From: Sphingomonas sp.
Lineage (GTDB): Bacteria; Pseudomonadota; Alphaproteobacteria; Sphingomonadales; Sphingomonadaceae
Length of the DNA stretch: 6,250 bases
NCBI GenBank assembly: GCA_019747165.1
Contig: JAIERC010000261.1
Span: forward strand, 1-6,250
Direction of reading: 5' to 3'
The translations under genes were made by a program, and so were the position numbers. The notes under the pieces are model-generated. The model made no database searches and had not been told where the DNA came from. It saw nothing but the letters and a program-made list of their open reading frames with translations. The stretch's first letter is position 1; each line of letters begins with the position of its first letter. This document shows, in pieces, positions 1 to 6,147 of the stretch.

Positions 1-1253
1 CGACCATCCTCGCCGATCTGCAGGGGCCAAAACTGCGTGTTGGCAAATTTGCCGATGGCAAGGTTGAGCTGATCACGGGCAGGACCTTCCGCCTTGACCG
101 CGACAAGACACCGGGCGACGCGACTCGGGTTGAGCTGCCCCACCGCGAGATTTTCGTGGCGATCGAGGCGGGCGCGCGCCTGCTGCTTGACGATGGCAAG
201 TTGGTGCTGCGCGTCACTGATCATGGCGACGACTGGATCGAGACGCGGATCGAGGTTGGCGGCATGCTGTCCAACAACAAGGGGCTGAACGTGCCCGATG
301 TCGTCGTGCCGATGGCCGCGCTGACCGATAAGGACCGCAGCGACCTGGCCTTTGCGCTTGACCAAAAGGTTGACTGGATCGCACTGAGTTTCGTCCAGCG
401 GCCGGAGGACTTGGCCGAGGCACGGCTGCTGATCCAGGGGCGCGCCGCCTTGCTCGCCAAGATCGAAAAGCCGTCGGCAATCGACCGACTCGAAGAGATC
501 GTTGAGCAGTGCGACGGCGTGATGGTCGCCCGCGGCGATCTGGGCGTTGAACTCCCGCCCGAATCGGTGCCACCGCTGCAGAAGCGCATCGTCGAGGTAT
601 CGCGGCGGCTGGGGCGGCCCGTAATCGTGGCGACACAGATGCTCGAATCGATGATCACCTCGCCCTCGCCGACCCGCGCCGAAGTGTCCGACGTGGCGAC
701 GGCGGTATATGACGGCGCAGATGCGATCATGCTGTCAGCCGAAAGCGCGGCGGGTGCTTGGCCGGTCGAATCGGTGGCGATGATGAATTCGATCGCCGAA
801 GCGGTCGAGCGCGATCCGATGCACGGCGACCGCGTCCATTTTACCGTCACCTTGCCCGATCCAACCACGGCAGACGCACTGGCCGAGGCGGCGAAAAATA
901 TCGCCCAAACCGTCTCTGCAGCGGCGATCATCTGCTTCACGACATCGGGTTCAACCGCACGGCGCGTGGCGCGCGAGCGGCCTTCAGTGCCGCTGCTGGT
1001 GCTGACCCCCCGGCAAGAGACTGCGCGGCGACTGGGCCTGTTATGGGGGGCGCATGCGGTGTTCACCAAGGACGTCGAATCCTTTGAAGCCATGGTCGCC
1101 AAGGCCAAGCGGATGGCGCTGCGGCATCATCTCGCGAAAGCGGGCGACCGCGTGATCGTTATCGCAGGCGTGCCTTTTCGGACGCCGGGATCGACCAATG
1201 TGCTGCACGTGGTGCGGATCATTGGTGATGAGTTGAAGGGCTATGGGGGGTAG
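1..1253 (+). CDS. pyk: Pyruvate kinase, 5'-truncated by the window edge
   Basis: Cytoplasmic glycolytic enzyme that transfers phosphate from phosphoenolpyruvate to ADP, giving pyruvate and ATP. The reading frame is open from base 3 and gives 416 residues before the TAG at 1251-1253. Family members are about 470-485 aa, so roughly 65 N-terminal residues lie upstream of the window. In visible numbering: ADLQGPKLRVG (about 4-14) is the substrate-loop equivalent of the family's DTKGPEIR, followed by the B-domain. The active-site signature AKIEKPSAI has its catalytic Lys at 153 (codon 459-461). MVARGDLG (174-181) and ATQMLESM (210-217) are the Mg/PEP-binding strands, and PTRAEVSDVATAV...MLSAESAAG spans 223-251. 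The C-domain contains SGSTARRVA (about 315-323) and VPFRTPGSTN (390-399), where an allosteric effector loop usually sits. The GTG at 156 is internal to the B-domain and is not the start. All motifs are intact, so this is a functional-looking gene cut by the window, not a pseudogene. Confidence 0.97.
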   Translation, partial: TILADLQGPKLRVGKFADGKVELITGRTFRLDRDKTPGDATRVELPHREIFVAIEAGARLLLDDGKLVLRVTDHGDDWIETRIEVGGMLSNNKGLNVPDVVVPMAALTDKDRSDLAFALDQKVDWIALSFVQRPEDLAEARLLIQGRAALLAKIEKPSAIDRLEEIVEQCDGVMVARGDLGVELPPESVPPLQKRIVEVSRRLGRPVIVATQMLESMITSPSPTRAEVSDVATAVYDGADAIMLSAESAAGAWPVESVAMMNSIAEAVERDPMHGDRVHFTVTLPDPTTADALAEAAKNIAQTVSAAAIICFTTSGSTARRVARERPSVPLLVLTPRQETARRLGLLWGAHAVFTKDVESFEAMVAKAKRMALRHHLAKAGDRVIVIAGVPFRTPGSTNVLHVVRIIGDELKGYGG

Positions 1254-1264
1254 GCTCCACCCCC
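1246..1264 (+). terminator. Possible pyk terminator hairpin
   Basis: GGGGGT (1246-1251) is the exact reverse complement of ACCCCC (1259-1264), with a 7-base loop. The hairpin overlaps the pyk stop codon. It is followed only by ATTT, not a proper U-tract, so intrinsic termination would be weak. An alternative hairpin lies at 1289-1313. Confidence 0.3.
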
Positions 1265-1278
1265 ATTTGCAATGCTGC

Positions 1279-1378
1279 GCCCCCCCTAATTGGGCAAGAA
1301 CCAGCTTGCCAATCATGCTTTGCTGGTTGCATGATCGGTAGACATGTTTTGATACAGAAGGCCCGGGGGGGCTGTTTT
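1279..1378 (+). other. Candidate structured leader or intergenic RNA element
   Basis: A run of seven C (1280-1286) preceded by G1279 can pair with seven G (1365-1371) followed by C1372. This gives an 8-bp all-GC helix closing a 78-base core, and TGTTTT follows directly at 1373-1378. The core holds three further complementary pairs. These are ATTG(G)GCAAG / CTTGCCAAT (1289-1298 with 1305-1313, one bulged G, loop of 6), AACCAGC / GCTGGTT (1299-1305 with 1322-1328) and ATCATGC / GCATGAT (1312-1318 with 1329-1335). They overlap or interleave, so they compete, as attenuator arms do. The element lies between pyk and the DUF4331 operon, on the operon's leader side. It could be a pyk terminator, a regulated leader or chance pairing in GC-rich DNA. 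It matches no RNA family that I recognise. Confidence 0.3.
1327..1355 (+). promoter_or_regulatory. Weak candidate promoter for the DUF4331/TPR/HupE operon
   Basis: TTGCAT (1327-1332) and TGATAC (1350-1355) are separated by 17 bases, the ideal sigma-70 spacing. Both boxes match the consensus poorly, at about half the positions. It is listed because the operon needs a promoter in the 154-base gap and this is the best-spaced pair I see. The downstream arm of an inverted repeat (1329-1335) overlaps the -35 box. Confidence 0.2.
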
Positions 1379-1393
1379 CGACTCTATCCCAAT

Positions 1394-1405
1394 CGAAAGA
1401 TTTCG
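1394..1405 (+). promoter_or_regulatory. Small inverted repeat at the ribosome-binding position of the first operon gene
   Basis: CGAAA (1394-1398) and TTTCG (1401-1405) are reverse complements two bases apart and end two bases before the ATG at 1408. No clear Shine-Dalgarno sequence is present here, unlike the next two genes. Initiation of the first gene may therefore be weak or structure-dependent. Confidence 0.25.
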
Positions 1406-1407
1406 CG

Positions 1408-2082
1408 ATGAAGCGACAGCGGACAATATTGTTGTCGGGCGGTGCGACCTTGCTCGCCATCCCTTTGGCCCTGCTGATGGCCCAACAGTTCGCGCCAGCA
1501 GCGGATCACCTCGATCCGCCAACGCGGACCGATCCCGCAATGGACGCGACCCCTGACATCCCGGCCGATATCGCTGATGTGTATGCATGGCACACGCCGA
1601 CATCAGTGATCGTCGCGATGACCTTTGCCGGGCCGCAAGCGACATCCGTGCCGGCATCCTATGATCGCGATGTTCTCTACACGATTAATATCGCCAATGG
1701 ACCGAACAAGTTCGTCCCCACCATCCCGATCAAGATACGCTTTGGCCAGGACAGCAGCAGAGGCAGCAACCAATTTGGCGTTCAGGTGACTGGTTTACCC
1801 GGTGTCACTGGTGGAACGATCACCGGGCCGGTTGAAACCAACCTCACGCGCGACGGCGTTACCCTTCGCGCCGGCTTGTTCGACGATCCGTTTTTCTTCG
1901 ACCTGCAAGGGTTCAGAACGTCGCGGAGCACCGGAACGCTAAGCTTTTCGCCAACGCGCAACTTCTTCGCCAACCAGAATCTGACGGCAATCGTCATCGA
2001 AATCCCCCGGGATCGGATTGCCAATGGCGCCAACCCGATCGGGATCTGGGGAACGACGGCCCGGTTCGGAGGGCAGCTATGA
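1408..2082 (+). CDS. Exported DUF4331-like protein, N-terminal portion only
   Basis: A 224-aa protein predicted to be secreted to the periplasm. Residues 1-32 form a Sec signal peptide: basic MKRQR, a hydrophobic stretch at about 8-25, and an APAA cleavage site before DHLDPP. The mature part resembles the first section of DUF4331 proteins, with DHLDPP (33-38), IADVYAWHTP (about 55-64, equivalent to the family's TDVYAF segment), DDPFFFDLQGF (159-169), NFFANQNLTAIVIEIP (185-200) and IGIWGTT (211-217). Canonical DUF4331 proteins are about twice this length and continue past the WxTT segment, whereas this one stops after ARFGGQL. The molecular function of DUF4331 is unknown. The gene overlaps the next by four bases (ATGA), and the next gene supplies the missing family segments, so the two products may act as halves of one protein. 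No strong Shine-Dalgarno precedes the ATG, but the signal peptide fixes the start well. Recognition is from remembered family motifs. Confidence 0.82.
   Translation: MKRQRTILLSGGATLLAIPLALLMAQQFAPAADHLDPPTRTDPAMDATPDIPADIADVYAWHTPTSVIVAMTFAGPQATSVPASYDRDVLYTINIANGPNKFVPTIPIKIRFGQDSSRGSNQFGVQVTGLPGVTGGTITGPVETNLTRDGVTLRAGLFDDPFFFDLQGFRTSRSTGTLSFSPTRNFFANQNLTAIVIEIPRDRIANGANPIGIWGTTARFGGQL
2068..2072 (+). promoter_or_regulatory. Ribosome-binding site of the DUF4331-like lipoprotein gene
   Basis: GGAGG lies six bases before the ATG at 2079, inside the end of the upstream gene. It supports the 2079 start over the adjacent in-frame ATG at 2082, though either would keep the lipobox. Together with the ATGA overlap it indicates translational coupling. 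Confidence 0.7.
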
Positions 2083-2795
2083 TGGCCAAAAATTTTAGCT
2101 TGTTGAGCGCCGCCGCCACCTTAACGCTGATCACGACGCTTGCCGCATGCAGCAAAGGCGGGGGTAGTTCTCCGATCAACGTCGTGTCGGCACCAACGGC
2201 GACGGCGACCACAACCACGACTACGACGCAATCACCCGCCACGTTCAACGTCGCCCCGTGCCTATCGCAGACATTGCCAGGATCGACCCGCACGGTGGGG
2301 GATCTGATCATCCCCGACACGCTAACATTGAATTTGTCGGCGCCGTCGGGCTTTCCCAATGGCCGCCTGCTCACCGATCCGGTGATCGATCTGACACTGA
2401 ACGTCATTTTCCTTAAGCTTTCGGTCAATGGGCCCGGCACGCTGGCCTCCTTGCCCGTCAATCCGCCAGCCAATGACGTGCCGTTCCGATCCAGCTTCCC
2501 TTATCTGGCCGCAGCGCAGGGATCGCCACCGGTCAGCGGCACGGCAGGCGTCAATTTCAACTTCCGGACGGACCCTGACAGCGCGTTTGTTCGCGTGGAT
2601 CGGATGGGGATGCCCGCAGTCGCAACCGCGCTGGTCGGATCAACGCTCAAAAATGCCTATAATGATGGCGATCCTTCCAATGATTCGGCGCTGCTGTTCT
2701 TTCCGGAATTATCATTGCAGCTGGGTCGCCTGACCGAATCGCTCGCCGATGATTTTGTTCGACTGGGATTGACGCCGTGCGCAACACCCATCTGA
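2079..2795 (+). CDS. DUF4331-like lipoprotein with apparently permuted C-terminal blocks
   Basis: A 238-aa predicted lipoprotein. The signal peptide ends in a lipobox LAAC with the lipidated Cys at 24, followed by a Gly/Ser stretch and a Thr-rich low-complexity linker (about 40-50) that would hold the folded domain off the membrane. The rest resembles the parts of DUF4331 missing from the upstream gene. GFPNGRLLTDPVID (91-104) and FPYLAAAQGSP (140-150) match the family's C-terminal FPNGRR-DDVVD and FPYL segments. VDRMGMPAVATAL (173-185), KNAYNDGDPSND (191-202) and LADDFVRLGL (222-231) match the family's middle segment (R-x-G-x-P-x-VN, KDAFN, DxLRLN). The order is therefore end block, then middle block. 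Cys 61 and Cys 234 might form a disulfide. It begins inside the previous gene and is followed by a 92-base gap. It has its own start, ribosome-binding site and export signal, so it is not a frameshifted remnant. Function is unknown. Confidence 0.8.
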   Translation: MMAKNFSLLSAAATLTLITTLAACSKGGGSSPINVVSAPTATATTTTTTTQSPATFNVAPCLSQTLPGSTRTVGDLIIPDTLTLNLSAPSGFPNGRLLTDPVIDLTLNVIFLKLSVNGPGTLASLPVNPPANDVPFRSSFPYLAAAQGSPPVSGTAGVNFNFRTDPDSAFVRVDRMGMPAVATALVGSTLKNAYNDGDPSNDSALLFFPELSLQLGRLTESLADDFVRLGLTPCATPI

Positions 2796-2887
2796 CGATG
2801 GGCTATTGATCGCATCATCGCGGGGTAGTCGATCCCTGCACGTGCACGTCTGGGCGCGGGCAAATCTGGTCGATCGCAGGAGGCAAG
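2796..2887 (+). promoter_or_regulatory. Intra-operon gap with a short palindrome and a strong ribosome-binding site
   Basis: This is the only sizeable gap inside the cassette. It contains two overlapping perfect 10-base palindromes, TGCACGTGCA (2837-2846) and ACGTGCACGT (2840-2849), which could be a regulator site or chance. AGGAGG (2878-2883), four bases before the ATG at 2888, is a strong Shine-Dalgarno that fixes the start of the TPR gene. I see no convincing terminator or -35/-10 pair. Confidence 0.4.
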
Positions 2888-4252
2888 ATGCCGGTAGCAA
2901 AAAGCGCGACTAAGCTTCGCGGCTGGGCCCTGCCTGTGTCCGTCATGGCAGCAGGGCTGATCGTCGCAAGCGCGACCTGGCTTTGGGTCAGCATGACGGT
3001 TGTTCGCCCGCCTCCCATCAATCTCGATCGGCTGCATTTAAGCTATGGGCCAAAGGACTTTCCCGCCGCCTTGCTGCTGGCCAATAATGCCGTTGCGCTT
3101 GGCGAAGAACGGGTCGCCTATCGCGGCCAGGATTGGCTGAATCAGGAGGTTTATGCTCGCGCCCTGATGGGCCGGGCGCGGCTTGCGCCGTCGTTTGATG
3201 ATCTTGCCACTGCGGGTGAGGCGCTGGCAAAAGGAAAGGCAGCGGCAATTCCCGGCAGCGGGCCGATGCTGACCGATGCGGTGTACAACCTCACCGTGCA
3301 TCGACTGGCACCGATTAGTGCCGATCTGGCCATCGTCGAACATGCCGCAGTGCCCGCTGACCCTGGCGATCTTGCCGAAGCCAAGGCGCTGCACGGCGAT
3401 GTTGCTTTTTTCAGGGGCGACTATGCCAAGGCAATCGGTTTGTACCGGGCGTCGGCGCAGATCAGCAATAGCCCGGGCACGCTGTTCAGGATCGCCCAAT
3501 GGCAAAAGAAGACGGGGCGATTTGATGATGCCATGGCGAGCTTTGCCCAGGCGGCGGCGATCAACGACCGGCGGACCCCGCAATTCATGGCCAATGTCTA
3601 TCTGCAGAGCGGCATCGTGGACCTGGAGCGCGGCAACTGGCAGGCGGCAGAAATCTGGTTTCGTAAGGCGGACCGGATGTTCCCGGGCTATTGGTTGATC
3701 GAAGCGCATCTGGTGCAAATGTGGGCGCTAAGGAGCCATCTGGCGAAGGCCGCGCAAGGCTATCGACGGATCATCGCACGATCGCCGCAACCCGATGTGA
3801 TCGACGCTCTGGCCGCATTATACCGCGCGCAAGGCAATGGTGCGGCCACCCGGCAATGGGCGGCGCGATCGCAGGCAATCTGGGCAAAGCGGCTGCAGCA
3901 ATTGCCCCAAGCCGCCTATGGCCATGCTTTGGAACATGAACTGGTGTTGGGTAACCCCGCGACAGCGCTGACGCTTGCGCGGCAAAACATGGTGGCACGA
4001 CCCTATGGCGATTCGATCACTATGCTTGGCTGGGCGCTGCTGGCCAATAATCGCCCCGCCGAGGCCCGCGATCTGCTCGAAGCGCTCAATCGGACCGAAT
4101 GGCGGACGGCCCAACAATATGTCGCGCTGTCGCAGGCCTATGCGATGCTGGGGGATGGCAACCGCAGCGATACTGCCCGCAATGCCGCGCTGACCATCAA
4201 TCCGCGCGCCTTTGACCCCGCCGCGCCGCTCATCTGGTTCGGTCACCATTAA
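2888..4252 (+). CDS. Membrane-anchored tetratricopeptide-repeat protein
   Basis: A 454-aa protein. Residues 14-38 form one hydrophobic helix (WALPVSVMAAGLIVASATWLWV) after a basic N-terminus with KLRG, giving an N-terminal membrane anchor with the bulk probably periplasmic. The remainder is alpha-helical and Ala-rich with TPR-like 34-residue units. The clearest are 164-194 (AKALHGDVAFFRGDYAKAIGLYRASA) and 197-227 (LFRIAQWQKKTGRFDDAMASFAQAAA). Weaker units follow at about 232-265, 268-298 and 302-333, and more near 372-440 (MLGWALLANNRPAEARDLLEAL, QAYAMLGDGNRSDTARNAALTINP). TPRs are protein-protein interaction scaffolds, and no catalytic domain is visible. A perfect AGGAGG supports the start. 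The stop overlaps the next gene's start by one base (TAATG), so it is almost certainly co-translated with the HupE/UreJ-like gene. A plausible role is a scaffold joining the DUF4331-like proteins to that membrane protein, which is inference. Confidence 0.85.
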   Translation: MPVAKSATKLRGWALPVSVMAAGLIVASATWLWVSMTVVRPPPINLDRLHLSYGPKDFPAALLLANNAVALGEERVAYRGQDWLNQEVYARALMGRARLAPSFDDLATAGEALAKGKAAAIPGSGPMLTDAVYNLTVHRLAPISADLAIVEHAAVPADPGDLAEAKALHGDVAFFRGDYAKAIGLYRASAQISNSPGTLFRIAQWQKKTGRFDDAMASFAQAAAINDRRTPQFMANVYLQSGIVDLERGNWQAAEIWFRKADRMFPGYWLIEAHLVQMWALRSHLAKAAQGYRRIIARSPQPDVIDALAALYRAQGNGAATRQWAARSQAIWAKRLQQLPQAAYGHALEHELVLGNPATALTLARQNMVARPYGDSITMLGWALLANNRPAEARDLLEALNRTEWRTAQQYVALSQAYAMLGDGNRSDTARNAALTINPRAFDPAAPLIWFGHH

Positions 4253-5502
4253 TGCCCTGGTTGCGGCTGATCATGATGGCGACAGCGTTGTTATGCGCCG
4301 CAAGCCGGGCAGAGGCGCATCTGACGCCCAATTCAGAGGTCAATTTAGATTTCGGCCAGCAGCACGCCATCGCCGACATCATCATCCCGCAAGGCGAATA
4401 TGCCTTCGCCACTGGCAATCCGGTTCGCAATGCCCCCGATTCTCTGGCCAAAGCCAAAGCCTATCTGATCGGCCATATGGCGGTGACGACACCGCAGGGT
4501 CGCCCGTGGCGGCTAGTGATTGATCAGATCGAATTCGTACAGATCGCTGGCCCGCCCGATCTGCATGCGATCGTCCGGTTGATCCCGCCGCAAGGCGCGG
4601 CGGTGCGGCGTCTGGCGATCGACTGGCGCGCGATCATCAACACCGTGCCCAATCATTTCGTGTTGTTTGTTGTGCGCAGCGATTTTGCCGGGGGTAGACT
4701 CGACAAAGGGCGGCAGGTGCTCGGCGCGCTGCAAGGCGCGCGGCACCGACTCGTGATCGATCGCGGCACGGCCAGCAGCTTCAAGGGTTTTCAGGCAGCC
4801 TTTGCGCTGGGGATGCGCCACATTGCGGAAGGCCATGATCATCTGTTGTTCCTGTTCGCCCTGCTGCTGCCCGCACCGCTGCTGGCGGCAGGCGGCGTGT
4901 GGCGAGGCGCGCGACCAATCCGCGTGGCGCTTTGGCAGATCACCAAGATCGTCAGCGCCTTCACCGCCGGGCACAGTTTGACGCTGATCGGCGCGGCGTT
5001 GTTCGATTGGCATTTACCCTCACAACCCGTCGAAATCGCCATTGCGCTATCGATTCTGATTTCGGCGATCCATGCCTGGCGACCTTTATTCCCAGGGCAG
5101 GAACCGATTGTCGCGGCAGGATTCGGCCTGGTTCACGGGTTGGCCTTTGCGACTGTCATCGCCCGATTCGGTCTGGATATTCAGGAAAAGGCGCTGTCGA
5201 TCCTCGGTTTCAATTTGGGCATTGAGGCGGTGCAGCTGCTCGTCGTGCTCGCGACCATGCCATCGCTGCTGATGCTTTCCCGAACGCGCTTTTACCAGGC
5301 GTGCCGATCGATCGGCGCAAGCGCTGCTGGTCTGGCGGCGCTAGCCTGGCTGGCCGAGCGATTGGTTGGGTACGCCAATCCAGTCGCACAGGGCATCGAC
5401 CTGCTGCTTGGCTATGCACCCTATCTTGTTGCTATGCTGACGATTGGCGCCGCCCTTGCGTTTTTGTCACCGCGCGGGCGGGTGGTCGACTTAGCCAGAT
5501 AA
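4252..5502 (+). CDS. HupE/UreJ-like multi-pass membrane protein with N-terminal extracytoplasmic domain
   Basis: A 416-aa protein. Residues 1-22 are a signal peptide ending in AEA before HLTP. Residues 23 to about 180 form a soluble, probably periplasmic domain, and about 183-408 a membrane domain with some seven helices. The membrane part carries the hallmarks of the second HupE/UreJ group: GMRHIAEGHDHLLFL (187-201; His 190, His 195, Asp 196, His 197), FTAGHSLTL (237-245; His 241), VEIAIALSI (260-268; Glu 261), FGLVHGLAFA (291-300; His 295) and FNLGIEAVQL (320-329; Asn 321, Glu 325, Gln 328). HupE and UreJ are linked to nickel or cobalt uptake for hydrogenase and urease. This two-domain group is less well characterised, and no hydrogenase or urease gene is nearby, so the substrate is open. 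The His/Asp/Glu residues within the membrane suggest metal or proton handling. No Shine-Dalgarno is evident; translation probably depends on coupling through the TAATG junction with the TPR gene. Confidence 0.88.
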   Translation: MPWLRLIMMATALLCAASRAEAHLTPNSEVNLDFGQQHAIADIIIPQGEYAFATGNPVRNAPDSLAKAKAYLIGHMAVTTPQGRPWRLVIDQIEFVQIAGPPDLHAIVRLIPPQGAAVRRLAIDWRAIINTVPNHFVLFVVRSDFAGGRLDKGRQVLGALQGARHRLVIDRGTASSFKGFQAAFALGMRHIAEGHDHLLFLFALLLPAPLLAAGGVWRGARPIRVALWQITKIVSAFTAGHSLTLIGAALFDWHLPSQPVEIAIALSILISAIHAWRPLFPGQEPIVAAGFGLVHGLAFATVIARFGLDIQEKALSILGFNLGIEAVQLLVVLATMPSLLMLSRTRFYQACRSIGASAAGLAALAWLAERLVGYANPVAQGIDLLLGYAPYLVAMLTIGAALAFLSPRGRVVDLAR

Positions 5503-5518
5503 GCTGGGGGGCTTTATC
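5498..5518. terminator. Possible bidirectional terminator between convergent genes
   Basis: GATAAGC (5498-5504) pairs with GCTTTATC (5511-5518) with one bulged T, around a 6-base loop TGGGGG. The stem contains both stop codons: TAA of the HupE/UreJ-like gene (5500-5502) and TAA of the HAD gene (5514-5516, minus strand). The gap is only 11 bases, so any terminator must overlap the coding ends. The stem is short and lacks a long T-run on either side. Confidence 0.35.
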
Positions 5519-6131
5519 CTGCCAGCAGACCCATGGCCGTCAAAGCCTGCTGCAAAGGCGCGACGCCGGTAAAATGATGCGCTGCGATCCCCAACGCCGC
5601 TGCCGCTTCCACATTGACGATGTTGTCGTCCACGAAAAACGCCTCCCCTGCCGCCAGTCCGAACCGTGCCAACGCCAGTTCATAGATCGCGCGGTCGGGC
5701 TTCATCAGGCCTTCATCACCTGACACCACCACATCACCGAACCGATCGAAGAACGTGGCATGGGCAACGCGGAAGGGGCGCCAGAATTCGCCGGAGAAGT
5801 TGGTGATCGCGAACAGCGGCACGCCTGCTTCGTGCAACTCGCCAACCAGCGCGGCCATGCCGGGCACCACGCCCCTGATCGTTTCGTTGAAGCGGGGGCC
5901 GAGCGCGGCGATCAGATCGGCATGGTCGGGATGCTGCGCGATCAGCTCGGCGGAGGTTTCTGCGAAAGGCCGTCCGGCATCATGCTGCAGGTGCCATTCC
6001 ATCGTCACCACATCGCGCAGAAACGCATCCAGCGCCCGATCGTCCTCGATCAGGCGCTTATACAGGAACCGCAGGTTCCATTCGAACAGGACGTTACCGA
6101 CATCGAAAATGACGGCGGTCGGCTGGGTCAT
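5514..6131 (-). CDS. HAD-superfamily hydrolase (subfamily IA, YihX-like phosphatase)
   Basis: A cytoplasmic phosphatase-like protein of 205 aa from the ATG at 6131, or 212 aa from a GTG at 6152. In 212-aa numbering, motif I is FDVGNVLFEW with nucleophile Asp 17. The second Asp of the usual DxD is Gly 19, as in the FDxGNV group that includes E. coli YihX, a sugar-phosphate phosphatase. Motif II is ITNFS (116-120, Thr 117), motif III Lys 151 in LMKPD, and motif IV VDDN with Asp 175/176. The helical cap lies at about residues 25-95. These positions and the length suit HAD subfamily IA, and the exact substrate cannot be told. I prefer the ATG because it gives the usual short lead (MTQPTAVIFD) and avoids starting inside an inverted repeat, but neither start has a good Shine-Dalgarno. 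The gene converges on the HupE/UreJ-like gene and is probably unrelated to that operon. Confidence 0.9.
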   Translation of the reverse strand: MTQPTAVIFDVGNVLFEWNLRFLYKRLIEDDRALDAFLRDVVTMEWHLQHDAGRPFAETSAELIAQHPDHADLIAALGPRFNETIRGVVPGMAALVGELHEAGVPLFAITNFSGEFWRPFRVAHATFFDRFGDVVVSGDEGLMKPDRAIYELALARFGLAAGEAFFVDDNIVNVEAAAALGIAAHHFTGVAPLQQALTAMGLLAG

Positions 6132-6147
6132 TGCAGCGGCTGCGCCT

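Noticed and set aside
221..1108. Long minus-strand open frame (295 codons) opposite pyk
   Set aside because: It is fully antisense to a gene with all pyruvate kinase motifs. Its product is Ser/Arg/Thr-rich with no recognisable domain, typical of a high-GC shadow frame.
156..1253. GTG at 156 as the pyk start
   Set aside because: The frame is open to the window edge, and the upstream residues encode the conserved ADLQGPKLRVG segment, so the true start is outside the window.
1299..1335. A stable H-type pseudoknot formed by the interleaved 7-mers
   Set aside because: The third loop would have zero bases to span a 7-bp stem, which is not sterically feasible for the full helices. Alternative pairing is more likely.
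1359..1378. Intrinsic terminator from GCCC (1361-1364) and GGGC (1369-1372) followed by TGTTTT
   Set aside because: The stem has only four pairs with a GGGG loop. The G run pairs better with the C7 run at 1280-1286.
2198..2231. Repetitive ACG/ACC/GCG codons as a possible repeat array
   Set aside because: They encode the Thr/Ala-rich linker after a lipobox, a common low-complexity spacer, and are not a CRISPR or tandem-repeat locus.
1408..2795. The two DUF4331-like genes as a single gene broken by a frameshift
   Set aside because: The second gene has its own Shine-Dalgarno, start, signal peptide and lipobox, and its blocks are in a different order from a simple continuation.
2888..4252. Several minus-strand and alternative plus-strand open frames inside the TPR gene
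   Set aside because: They are shadows of a gene with a strong ribosome-binding site, an N-terminal anchor and repeat structure.
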